A stretch of DNA of 46,644 nt from an uncultured Bacilli bacterium (GCA_947628345.1 CANQZM010000007.1:1-46644), one strand, 5' to 3'. Shown: positions 20,524-29,021, counted from the stretch's first letter. Notes: generated by a model from the letters alone, not told the origin. Numbers and translations are program-made.

Positions 20524-22578
20524 TTATTTACTTCTTCTTGAAGTTAACTTTTCTTCTACTTCTTCTTTTATTTCATCATATTTATTACAATTTTTTAATG
20601 GTTCTGCATCTTCTAATGATTCAAAGTAAGGATACCCACCTATATATTTAAGGTTATTTAAACCTTCAGTATCTTCTAATAATTCAAAATAAGCATTCCC
20701 ACCTATATATTCAAGTTTATTTAAGCCTTCAGCTATTTTTAATGAATGAAAGTTAGCATATCCACCTATATATTCTAGATTATTTAATCCTTTACCATCT
20801 TTTAATAAAGAAAAGTTAGCGTAATTACCTATATATTTTAGATTATTTAAGCCTTGGGCAGTTTTTAAAAATGTAAAGTCAGCATATCCTCCTATATATT
20901 TAAGATTATTTAAACCTTGGGCATCTTCTAATGAATTAAAGTAAGCATCATCTTCAATATTTTCAAGGCTTTCTAAACCTTCAGCATTTTTTAATGAACT
21001 AAAGTAAGCATTCCCACCTATATATTTAAGACTTTTTAAACCTTGGGCATCTTTTAATGATTTAAAATAAGAATTCCACCCTATATATTTTAGATTATTT
21101 AAGCCATTGGCATCATTTAATAAATCAAAAGAAGCATATTCACCTATATATTCAAGACCTTTTAAACCTCGAGCATCTTTTAATGAATCAAAATTGGCAG
21201 ATTTACCTATATATTCTAGATTATTTAAGCCTCGAGCATCTTTTAATAAATCAAAGCAAGCATTGCCTATTATAGCTTTTAAATGTTTAAATTGGTTTGG
21301 TACTGTTTCTCCACGGTAAGCAATACTAGATGCATAAACTACTATATCATTAATATCAAAGTCTTCCATTCTTGTTCCTACTTGATCTTTCCTACAGTCA
21401 AATATTATACTTAAATCTAAAAGTTTATCTCTTTTTGATTTTATTTCTTTTATTCTAGGATCTTTTCCATATCCAAATCCTTCTATTTCTGATTCTATTT
21501 CATATAAAAATTTTAGTTCTTCTTTTGTTAATTCATTATTTTCTTTTACTTTCTTATCTAGCTCTGTTAGTAATTTCATATCATGTACTTTTTTTTGATA
21601 TTTTTCTTTATCTTGAAATTCATCTAGTTTTTTATCGGCGATTTCTGTCATCTCTTCTTCTAGATTTTGATTTTTACTTACTCCTCTTACTTCTCCTATT
21701 TTGTCTTTCCCATTCATTCTTATCGCAATTCTTGGATTTGTATATTCTCCTTCGTTATCTTTAGTATAGTAAATATAAAAGTCACCGTTTTCTAATTGAG
21801 TCTTTGCTGTTTCATATCCCGCTGTACACCATCCTGTATTTTTTCCTTGAAGACTATCACATAATTTTTTAGAGTCACTTCCTTGCTCATATTTTATCCA
21901 TATCCCGTCTGTTTCTTTATCTTGACTCTTATAATTTTGTTTGGTTAGAAAATAAATATATAACTTTTGAAAACTTTCTCCTGCACTTAATATTTCTTGT
22001 TGTTCTTCTGTTATTTCATTTTTTCCTATTTCACTTTTTATTACATCATATATTTGAGCTAATATTTCTTGATTTAATTCTAAATATGGTTCTACTGTAG
22101 TTTTACCTCTTCTGGTAAACTTCATTTTTTCTTTATCAAATTTTCCTAATTTGATCATTCCTTTAAAAGCATAATTTTTAAACCACATTGGATACATTGC
22201 ATCATCACTTGTTAAATAGGTTATCCATTCTTTTAATGATTGTTTTTGATCTTTTTGAACTACTTTTAATAGTTCTTCTTTCATTTTGTTGTCTATTTCT
22301 ATATTTCCATATCCTTGTTCTTTATATATTTCTTTTTGTAAATTGATATAAGAAGAAGGTAGCTCTTTTATTACATATTTATCATAATAAATATTTAGTA
22401 ACATTTCTAATCTATGAGGATTATCTTTAACTTCTTCATGGACTTTTTCTAATCTATCTAAATATTTACTTATTTTTTCTTCTGGGGTATCACTTTTTAA
22501 AGCTTTATGATTTACAATATAGTCCATATGCATATCATTATATAACTTATTTAAAAACTCTTCTCCTGTTTTATACAT
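20524..22578 (-). CDS. Repeat-protein paralog C: conserved GWCTAG-core N-terminus plus 10 x 21-aa repeats
   Basis: 684 aa; same architecture; 5' leader differs from those of A and B. Confidence 0.9.
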   Translation of the reverse strand: MYKTGEEFLNKLYNDMHMDYIVNHKALKSDTPEEKISKYLDRLEKVHEEVKDNPHRLEMLLNIYYDKYVIKELPSSYINLQKEIYKEQGYGNIEIDNKMKEELLKVVQKDQKQSLKEWITYLTSDDAMYPMWFKNYAFKGMIKLGKFDKEKMKFTRRGKTTVEPYLELNQEILAQIYDVIKSEIGKNEITEEQQEILSAGESFQKLYIYFLTKQNYKSQDKETDGIWIKYEQGSDSKKLCDSLQGKNTGWCTAGYETAKTQLENGDFYIYYTKDNEGEYTNPRIAIRMNGKDKIGEVRGVSKNQNLEEEMTEIADKKLDEFQDKEKYQKKVHDMKLLTELDKKVKENNELTKEELKFLYEIESEIEGFGYGKDPRIKEIKSKRDKLLDLSIIFDCRKDQVGTRMEDFDINDIVVYASSIAYRGETVPNQFKHLKAIIGNACFDLLKDARGLNNLEYIGKSANFDSLKDARGLKGLEYIGEYASFDLLNDANGLNNLKYIGWNSYFKSLKDAQGLKSLKYIGGNAYFSSLKNAEGLESLENIEDDAYFNSLEDAQGLNNLKYIGGYADFTFLKTAQGLNNLKYIGNYANFSLLKDGKGLNNLEYIGGYANFHSLKIAEGLNKLEYIGGNAYFELLEDTEGLNNLKYIGGYPYFESLEDAEPLKNCNKYDEIKEEVEEKLTSRRSK
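20602..21285 (-). repeat. 63-bp coding tandem repeats in paralog C (10 units plus N-cap)
   Basis: Units GLNNLEYIGKSANFDSLKDAR ... GLNNLKYIGGYPYFESLEDAE counted from the translation. Confidence 0.92.
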
Positions 22579-22591
22579 AGCTTATCAACCC

Positions 22592-23107
22592 TTATTTTGT
22601 ATTTTTTCTATGATATTGTTTTTTTGTTAGTGATATTCCTTGTGTTAAAGCCTTATCAAAAAACTTTTCTCTGCTTTCGTTATAAAATTGTTCTAAATCA
22701 GTATTAATATTATCAGGATATAATATAATATTTTCTTTATTAAACTCTTGATCATTAGAAATTTTAATTTTAATAACATCTCCAGTTTCTATATTTTTAT
22801 ATTTTCTAAAGTCCGGTCTAAAATAATCATACATAACCTGATGATCTTTCCCTTCACTAGCATTTAAATATGTACCATAGTAAGTATAAATAATTACACT
22901 TTCTATTATATCGGTATCTTCCGTATTAAGAGCCATGTCAACAATATCCTTATTAATTACTGTATCATATAAATCAATTAATTTTTTTTGATATATGTAA
23001 TCTTTAATTAATGGATCTTGCTCATATCTTTCTATTTTTTGTTTAACCTTTAATAATTCCTCTTGAATTTTTTTTAACTTTTGATATCTTTGTTCAATAT
23101 CACTCAT
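22592..23107 (-). CDS. Hypothetical protein, N-terminal coiled coil
   Basis: 171-aa ORF in the parE-to-paralog C gap; no family recognised. Confidence 0.75.
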   Translation of the reverse strand: MSDIEQRYQKLKKIQEELLKVKQKIERYEQDPLIKDYIYQKKLIDLYDTVINKDIVDMALNTEDTDIIESVIIYTYYGTYLNASEGKDHQVMYDYFRPDFRKYKNIETGDVIKIKISNDQEFNKENIILYPDNINTDLEQFYNESREKFFDKALTQGISLTKKQYHRKNTK

Positions 23108-23128
23108 ATAAAATAACCTCCTAAATTT

Positions 23129-25030
23129 TTATATTTGATATTCATCTTCTAAGGTAAATTCAACATTTTCATCAATCCACTCTTTACGTGGTGGAACATC
23201 ATCACCCATTAAAATACTAACACGTTTTTCAGCTAGTTGGGCATCTTCAATATTAACTCTTATTAAAGTTCTAGTTCCCTTTTGCATTGTAGTTTCACAA
23301 AGTTGATCAGCATTCATTTCTCCTAATCCCTTATATCTTTGAATATCACATTTTTTGCCTTTAGCTTTTTCTTTCATTTCTTCTATAGAATAAGCATATT
23401 CTATTTCTTTACCACATTGAATCTTAAATAGAGGTGGTAAAGCTACAAATAAACGTCCATCTTCAATTAATGGTCGCATATAGCGATAAAAAAATGTTAG
23501 TAATAAACACTGAATATGGCCTCCATCTTCATCAGCATCACTCATGATGATAACTTTAGAATATTCACATTCATCAATTGAAAAATTAGGTCCGTAACCA
23601 GCTCCAATGGTATAAATCATAGTATTAATTTCTTCGTTTTTTAAGATATCTTCTTCTTTGGTTTTTTCAGTATTTAACACCTTACCACGTAATGGTAAAA
23701 TAGCTTGATAACTTCTATCCCTACCTTGCTTAGCGGAACCTCCTGCTGAATCTCCTTCGACTAAAAATAATTCTTTTTTTGTTTTATCCTTGCTTTGTGC
23801 TGGTGCTAATTTACCAGATAAGCTACGCTCTTTACTATTTTTCTTATTGCCTTTACGGGCATCTTCACGAGCTTTACGAGCTGCCTCACGAGCAATTTTA
23901 CTTTTTAAGGATTTATTAATAATTTCAGTTGCAATAGCCTTATTTTCTTCTAAAAAGATTTTAATTTGTTCTGTTACTATTGTATCTACTGCAACACGGG
24001 CTTGTGGAGTACCTAATTTACCTTTAGTTTGACCTTCGAATTGTAATAAATTTTCAGGAATTTTTAAACTAATAACAGCTGTTAGTCCTTCTCTTACATC
24101 ACTACCTTCTAGTGACTTATCCTTACCCTTAATAAAGCCATTGTTTTTTGCATAATCATTAAAAACTCTAGTTAAGGCTGTTTTAAATCCAACTTCATGA
24201 CTTCCACCATCAATAGTTTTAACATTATTAACAAAACTAACTATGTTTTCATTGTAAGTATCAGTATATTGCATTGAAATATCTACTTCTATTTTATCTT
24301 TAACACCAGATAAAGATAAGACTTTATGTAAAACATTTTTACCCTTATTTAAATCTTCAACAAATTCTTCAATACCTCTTTGATAACAATACTTAGCTTG
24401 TCTTTCATCTTCTTCATCAATAACTTCAATTGTTATTCCTTTTAAAAGAAAAGCACTTTCTTGCATTCGTTCACAAATAGTTGTAAATGAAAAATTAGTA
24501 GATGAAAAAATACTATCATCTGGTAAGAATCTAACAGTTGTACCAGTTCTATTAGTAGTACCTATTTTTTTTAATGGTACTGCAACTTTACCACCATTTT
24601 CAAAGCGTATATAATGTTCTTCTTTATTATTCTTAATTGTTACTTCCATCCATTTAGATAAGGCATTAACAACACTTGAGCCAACGCCATGAAGCCCTCC
24701 TGATACTTTATAACCATCAGTTTCAAACTTACCACCCGCATGTAATACTGTAAAAATAACTTCTGGAGTAGATTTACCTGATGCATGAATTCCGGTTGGA
24801 ATACCACGTCCATGATCTTCTACACTAACACTTTTATCACTATGAATCGTTATTTTAATATAGTCCCCAAAGCCATTAATTGCTTCATCAACTGAGTTAT
24901 CTACAATTTCCCAAACCAAGTGATGCAATCCTCTTTTATCAGTTGATCCTATATACATTCCAGGACGTTTTCTAACTGCTTCTAAACCCTCTAAGATTTT
25001 AATCGATGATTCATCATATTTTAACGCCAT
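23129..25030 (-). CDS. parE: DNA topoisomerase IV subunit B
   Basis: VRKRPGMYIGSTDKRGLHHLVWEIVDNSVDEA; EGDSAGGSAKQGRDRSYQAILPLRGKVLNTEK; IMSDADEDGGHI. Confidence 0.93.
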   Translation of the reverse strand: MALKYDESSIKILEGLEAVRKRPGMYIGSTDKRGLHHLVWEIVDNSVDEAINGFGDYIKITIHSDKSVSVEDHGRGIPTGIHASGKSTPEVIFTVLHAGGKFETDGYKVSGGLHGVGSSVVNALSKWMEVTIKNNKEEHYIRFENGGKVAVPLKKIGTTNRTGTTVRFLPDDSIFSSTNFSFTTICERMQESAFLLKGITIEVIDEEDERQAKYCYQRGIEEFVEDLNKGKNVLHKVLSLSGVKDKIEVDISMQYTDTYNENIVSFVNNVKTIDGGSHEVGFKTALTRVFNDYAKNNGFIKGKDKSLEGSDVREGLTAVISLKIPENLLQFEGQTKGKLGTPQARVAVDTIVTEQIKIFLEENKAIATEIINKSLKSKIAREAARKAREDARKGNKKNSKERSLSGKLAPAQSKDKTKKELFLVEGDSAGGSAKQGRDRSYQAILPLRGKVLNTEKTKEEDILKNEEINTMIYTIGAGYGPNFSIDECEYSKVIIMSDADEDGGHIQCLLLTFFYRYMRPLIEDGRLFVALPPLFKIQCGKEIEYAYSIEEMKEKAKGKKCDIQRYKGLGEMNADQLCETTMQKGTRTLIRVNIEDAQLAEKRVSILMGDDVPPRKEWIDENVEFTLEDEYQI

Positions 25031-25072
25031 GTTTTATCACTCCATTACTATACATATTAATTATACAAAAAA

Positions 25073-25102
25073 AATAATCAAACTGCAAAGCATTTGACTA
25101 TT
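25073..25102 (-). terminator. Terminator hairpin downstream of the thioredoxin-like gene
   Basis: Minus AATAGTCAAATGC-TTT-GCAGTTTGATTATT followed by a T-run. Confidence 0.65.
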
Positions 25103-25122
25103 TTTTACATATAAAATTCAAA

Positions 25123-25596
25123 TTAATTGGCGACATTGGAGTGTACTGTTTCAATAAAATTATCGACATTACTTTTATCAACTAATCCTGAAAAACTAAT
25201 ATATTTATATCCTTTACTATAATAAATTAAAGCCGGATACTCCATATTATCATCAATTAAATCAGCTTTTTTCATAAGCTTTTTTAATTCTTCTTTAGAA
25301 TACTTATTAACATCAACCATAACGTAATTAATTTCTTTTTCATCTAATCTTTCTTGTATTGATGCACATTTTGAACACTTAGTTTTATCACTATTAGTGA
25401 TAAATACGTATGCAGATTGCTTATGTTCAATAATGTAGTTTAAAGTTATTTTTCTTTTAGCATCTTTAAATGATAAAATTATTCCTATTAAAATAACTAT
25501 AATAGATATAGCAACAATTGGTATAATAATTGCCTTTCGTTTACTATTTTGTTCTTTTGAATTTGAACTTTTCTTTTTTTTCTTATTTTTATCCAT
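25123..25596 (-). CDS. Membrane-anchored thioredoxin-like protein
   Basis: Lys-rich N-terminus, one TM, AYVFITNSDKTKCSKCASIQERLDEKEINYVMVDVNKYS (CxxC thioredoxin-like start). Confidence 0.65.
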   Translation of the reverse strand: MDKNKKKKKSSNSKEQNSKRKAIIIPIVAISIIVILIGIILSFKDAKRKITLNYIIEHKQSAYVFITNSDKTKCSKCASIQERLDEKEINYVMVDVNKYSKEELKKLMKKADLIDDNMEYPALIYYSKGYKYISFSGLVDKSNVDNFIETVHSNVAN

Positions 25597-25704
25597 GATT
25601 CCACCTCTTTAAACTTTCAAACTGCTTATAACTAGTAATTATCTTACAATATATAAGATAACATAAAAATTAAAAAAAGTAAAACCAAATAATTTTAATA
25701 ATAA

Positions 25705-25744
25705 AAATCTCTCCATTTTTTATTTTATCATGGAAAGATTTTTT
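25705..25744. terminator. Terminator hairpin downstream of the coiled-coil surface gene
   Basis: AAAATCTcTCCA ... TGGAAAGATTTT with flanking T-runs. Confidence 0.65.
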
Positions 25745-25820
25745 ATTTACAAACTACGGTCTCATTTTAACGTTCAATTTTTTTGATACCAGTTTTTTAA
25801 CTTTGTAGACTATTCAATAA

Positions 25821-26843
25821 TTAAACTTTTTCATATGTTGCTATATACTTACCTGAAAGAACTCCTGAACCCAATTCATTTGAGACAGCTTTTCTTGAAG
25901 ATATTAATTCCCATCCAACAAATCTATACCCATATTTTGCAGCTGGTGCAGTTACTGTGTAGTTGGTAATATCAGCACGTTTTCCTATTAGTAAAGTAGA
26001 AACTTGAGTACCTGTTCTAGAATCAGTAAATCCTTCACATTTGTTTAAATCACATTCTACTTCAACAAACCATATGTGTCCACTATCACCACAGTAACTT
26101 TCTGTACAACGAATTGGTAAACTTTTATTTGTACTATAGAAATGGAATTCAACTGTTTTCTTTTCAGCTTCTTTTCTTATTTCTTCTTCTTGCCTTTTAG
26201 TTTCTTCGTTTATTTTATTTAATATATCTGGATAATCACTAAGATCATACTTAGGCCCTTGTCCTTCTGATTCCTCTTTTTGTTTTGTTGTTGTATTATT
26301 TGTTACATTTGAATTAGATTTATTAGATTCAGATTTTTTGTTTGAAACCATTTGATTTTGTTTATTTTCCTTTTCTTTTGCTGCAGCAACTTTTTCTTCA
26401 ACATTTTGTTCTTTTTGTTCTACTGTTTTATTTGCTTCCTCTACTTTCTTTTCAGCTGATTTCTTTGTTTTCTCAGCTTGCTCTATTTTTGCTGTTGCGG
26501 CATCTATTTTTTCTTGTGCTGCTTTTCTTTCTTCAGGTGTCTTTGCATTTTTTAGTTCAAGTATAGCTTCTTCTTTCTCTTTAGATGCTTTATTAATTGT
26601 TTCTTCAGCATTTTTTACTTCTTTTTCAGCCTTTTCTTTAGCCTCTTTAGCTTCATTTAATTCTTCTTTTGCTTGTTTAATTTCCTGATTTACATATTTT
26701 AAAGAAGAATTTCCTTGAGCAACTTTAGCAATATTAGTTAATTGGTCATCATGTTTAGTGTAATTTTTTGTTAAAACACCTGCACCAGTTACCGCACCAA
26801 GTGATAGAAAACCTACCATTGTTTTAATTACAATCTTATTCAT
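25821..26843 (-). CDS. Secreted/surface coiled-coil stalk protein with Cys-containing C-terminal domain
   Basis: N-terminal signal-like helix; ~110 aa of Lys/Glu/Ala heptad-like sequence; C-terminal ...AAKYGYRFVGWELIS... resembling Listeria-Bacteroides (Flg_new) repeats. Confidence 0.65.
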   Translation of the reverse strand: MNKIVIKTMVGFLSLGAVTGAGVLTKNYTKHDDQLTNIAKVAQGNSSLKYVNQEIKQAKEELNEAKEAKEKAEKEVKNAEETINKASKEKEEAILELKNAKTPEERKAAQEKIDAATAKIEQAEKTKKSAEKKVEEANKTVEQKEQNVEEKVAAAKEKENKQNQMVSNKKSESNKSNSNVTNNTTTKQKEESEGQGPKYDLSDYPDILNKINEETKRQEEEIRKEAEKKTVEFHFYSTNKSLPIRCTESYCGDSGHIWFVEVECDLNKCEGFTDSRTGTQVSTLLIGKRADITNYTVTAPAAKYGYRFVGWELISSRKAVSNELGSGVLSGKYIATYEKV

Positions 26844-26903
26844 AAATAATCCTCCTACTTATTATATGTTACTGTAAGAATATTCCCCTCTGTTGTTGAC
26901 TAT

Positions 26904-26932
26904 ATTATACAACTTTTTCGACAAAAAGTCAA
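26904..26932 (-). promoter_or_regulatory. Sigma-A-type promoter for the 26843 gene
   Basis: Minus TTGACT (26932-26927), 17-nt spacer, TATAAT (26909-26904). Confidence 0.8.
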
Positions 26933-27131
26933 GATGTTTTTACACTATTTTACATTTATTGTTAAATTTCATTTGGAAGTCAGTTTTAACTAAATAATGC
27001 AATTAAGTCTGATTATAGTATAATAAATCATATTTCTATGCAGTAAAGAGCAATTATAAATAAAAACATTTTTTAGAAAAATTTAAAATTCCTCTTTTCG
27101 TTTCATAACAATCCATATATTTTTGCACAAT

Positions 27132-27165
27132 AAAATGAATCTGTGGATAAAACAAATTCATTTTT
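27132..27165 (-). terminator. Terminator hairpin downstream of gerM-like gene
   Basis: AAAATGAATCTGT-ggataaa...-ACAAATTCATTTT with one mismatch. Confidence 0.55.
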
Positions 27166-27221
27166 TTCTTTTCCCTTAAATTTTACAGGAACTTAACAAT
27201 AATTTTAATAATAAAAAGAAA

Positions 27222-28151
27222 TCATGGTAAATCTTTTTTACCAATAGTTTCAATATTATTTCCATCTACTTGAATTAAGACTTGGTTAACATCATAATTA
27301 TCAAAAACTGAATAAGCTAAAGTATAAGTAACTTCTTCTACTATTTTATTATTTTTATCAAAAATAGCATTATTAAAATTAATTGACATAACATTTTCTT
27401 TTTCAGCATGATTAAGTAATTTGGTATTACTATTTAAAAAACTCATTAAATTAGGTTCATATATATAACTAGTAGTTAATTCATCTACAATAATTTTAAT
27501 TTTATCCCGATCATCATTGACATATTTAGTAACTGGTACATAATATTCATTATTATCTATTTTTTCTAAATAATAGATAACTACTTTATTAATATTTTTT
27601 CGGGATTTTATATTATATTCTTTATTGATACCTAAACTTTTATCTAAAACCTTTGCATAATCTTTTAATATTTCATCTTCTACTTCAATTATAACTCCTT
27701 TAATATCACCTAAATCCATAATACTATATACTATTGATTCTATCATTTTTTCTTTTAGGTTTGGTTTTATATTTAAAAATTTCTTACTAAAATTTATTGT
27801 TACATATTCTTCATCATAATTAACATTTATAACTTTAGTATTTTCAGGAATAGTTGCTTTTAAGCCATTAGGAAATTTAGCATTATCATTTTGAATTAAA
27901 TTATTTAAAAGTAATTTAATTTGTTCAGTTTTATCTTGTTTATCTAACAAAATATTGGTCTTTACTAGATAATTATTTTTATCTAATAAATAAATATAAT
28001 TAGTACCTATACCTGTAATATATTCAACTTCCAAATTAGTTTTAATAGTTTTTTCTTCTTTCATAGTATTAGGAATAGAATAAGCTACTAATAAAATAAA
28101 GGCTGTTAAGGTAGTAATAAATATTTTTCTAAGAGCTTTTTTCTTTAACAT
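27222..28151 (-). CDS. gerM: GerM-like lipoprotein/membrane protein with two GerMN domains
   Basis: Two similar halves: ...LLLNNLIQNDNAKFPNGLKATIPENTKVINVNYDEEYVTINFSKKF... and ...IIVDELTTSYIYEPNLMSFLNSNTKLLNHAEKENVMSINFNNAIFD... Confidence 0.8.
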   Translation of the reverse strand: MLKKKALRKIFITTLTAFILLVAYSIPNTMKEEKTIKTNLEVEYITGIGTNYIYLLDKNNYLVKTNILLDKQDKTEQIKLLLNNLIQNDNAKFPNGLKATIPENTKVINVNYDEEYVTINFSKKFLNIKPNLKEKMIESIVYSIMDLGDIKGVIIEVEDEILKDYAKVLDKSLGINKEYNIKSRKNINKVVIYYLEKIDNNEYYVPVTKYVNDDRDKIKIIVDELTTSYIYEPNLMSFLNSNTKLLNHAEKENVMSINFNNAIFDKNNKIVEEVTYTLAYSVFDNYDVNQVLIQVDGNNIETIGKKDLP

Positions 28152-28177
28152 AGTATCACCTGTTTAATCATATGAAA

Positions 28178-28200
28178 AAACGTACTATCTTAGTACGTTT
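28178..28200 (-). terminator. Terminator of gerE
   Basis: AAACGTACTA-tct-TAGTACGTTT; minus-strand exit is TTTTTT. Confidence 0.85.
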
Positions 28201-28405
28201 ATAATGATATTTCTTTCAATTTTAATAATTCAACAACAGCACTGGCTCTACCATTAACCCCAAGCTTTTGCATAGTATTTGAAATATGATTTCTTACTGT
28301 TTTCTCACTAATTTTTAAAATATCTGCGATTTCTTTAGTTGTTTTATTAAGAATTAAAAGTTCAAATACTTCTCTTTCTCTATTTGTTAAAATACCTTTT
28401 GACAT
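28199..28405 (-). CDS. gerE: Spore-development transcription regulator GerE (LuxR/NarL HTH only)
   Basis: LTNREREVFELLILNKTTKEIADILKISEKTVRNHISNTMQKLGVNGRASAVVELL closely matches my recollection of Bacillus GerE; 68 aa, HTH only. Confidence 0.93.
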   Translation of the reverse strand: MSKGILTNREREVFELLILNKTTKEIADILKISEKTVRNHISNTMQKLGVNGRASAVVELLKLKEISL

Positions 28406-28479
28406 ATTATTCTTCCCTTCTTTTATACGTTACCTAAAGTATTGTATGAAGTGGAAAAAAAATGTTTCAGTTTATATGC

Positions 28480-28980
28480 CTAACTTTTTTTAAATGTCAC
28501 AGTAATATACATTTTTTCGTTATAATTAGCTTGAACAAGTCGCATGATATTATTTGCGATACTACTATCATGTTTATCTTTAATAACTACTACCTCTATG
28601 TTCTTATCATCTATTTTGACAAAGCTATCAAGTTTATATTCTTCTTTGATTTGTTTTTCAATTTTTTCTTCTTCACCTTGTAATTGGTTTAAATACTTTA
28701 ATTGTTCATAAGCATTATTTTTTTCTTCTGTGGTAGTATTTTCATCGGTTAATTTTTCTTGTAAACTAACCATTTCCTCTTGACGTTCTTCTTCTAAGGA
28801 TACTCTCATAGCTACTAAAGAGTTAGTCTCAGTTACTGTTGTTTTACTTTTACCACTAGTAGTAACTTTATTTCCTACATTATTTACTAACAAATCATTG
28901 GGCATTGTAATATAATAGACACTAAGAACTAAAATCAAACTAAACAATGTCAAAAACCATAAATTTTGTTTATTAATCAT
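28480..28980 (-). CDS. spoIIIAH: Stage III sporulation protein AH-like
   Basis: MINKQNLWFLTLFSLILVLSVYYITMP N-terminus; EEERQEEMVSLQEKLTDENTTTEEKNNAYEQLKYLNQLQGEEEKIEKQIKE; DSSIANNIMRLVQ. Confidence 0.87.
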   Translation of the reverse strand: MINKQNLWFLTLFSLILVLSVYYITMPNDLLVNNVGNKVTTSGKSKTTVTETNSLVAMRVSLEEERQEEMVSLQEKLTDENTTTEEKNNAYEQLKYLNQLQGEEEKIEKQIKEEYKLDSFVKIDDKNIEVVVIKDKHDSSIANNIMRLVQANYNEKMYITVTFKKS

Positions 28981-29021
28981 ACGTGTTCTCCTCCTTACAA
29001 TACACTATATGACCAAAAAAA

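Noticed and set aside
16472-21285. CRISPR array candidate because of regular ~63-bp spacing
   Set aside because: Units are contiguous, degenerate and fully in frame within long ORFs; there are no unique spacers between identical repeats and no cas genes.
21107-21319. Plus-strand ORF with internal repeats (KPRASFNKSK...YSRLFKPRASFN)
   Set aside because: Periodicity is just the 63-bp repeat read antisense; no RBS or independent support.
16391-22578. BspA-type leucine-rich repeat family
   Set aside because: The IG..A.F..L pattern is reminiscent of BspA repeats, but the period is 21 aa rather than ~23 and the IPxSVT signature is absent; kept as an unassigned solenoid.
23790-24032. Plus-strand 80-aa ORF inside parE
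   Set aside because: Antisense to a conserved gene.
26342-26566. Plus-strand Leu/Phe-rich 74-aa ORF
   Set aside because: Antisense of the Lys/Glu-rich coiled-coil region.
28462-28683. Plus-strand 73-aa ORF
   Set aside because: Antisense of spoIIIAH-like gene, low complexity.
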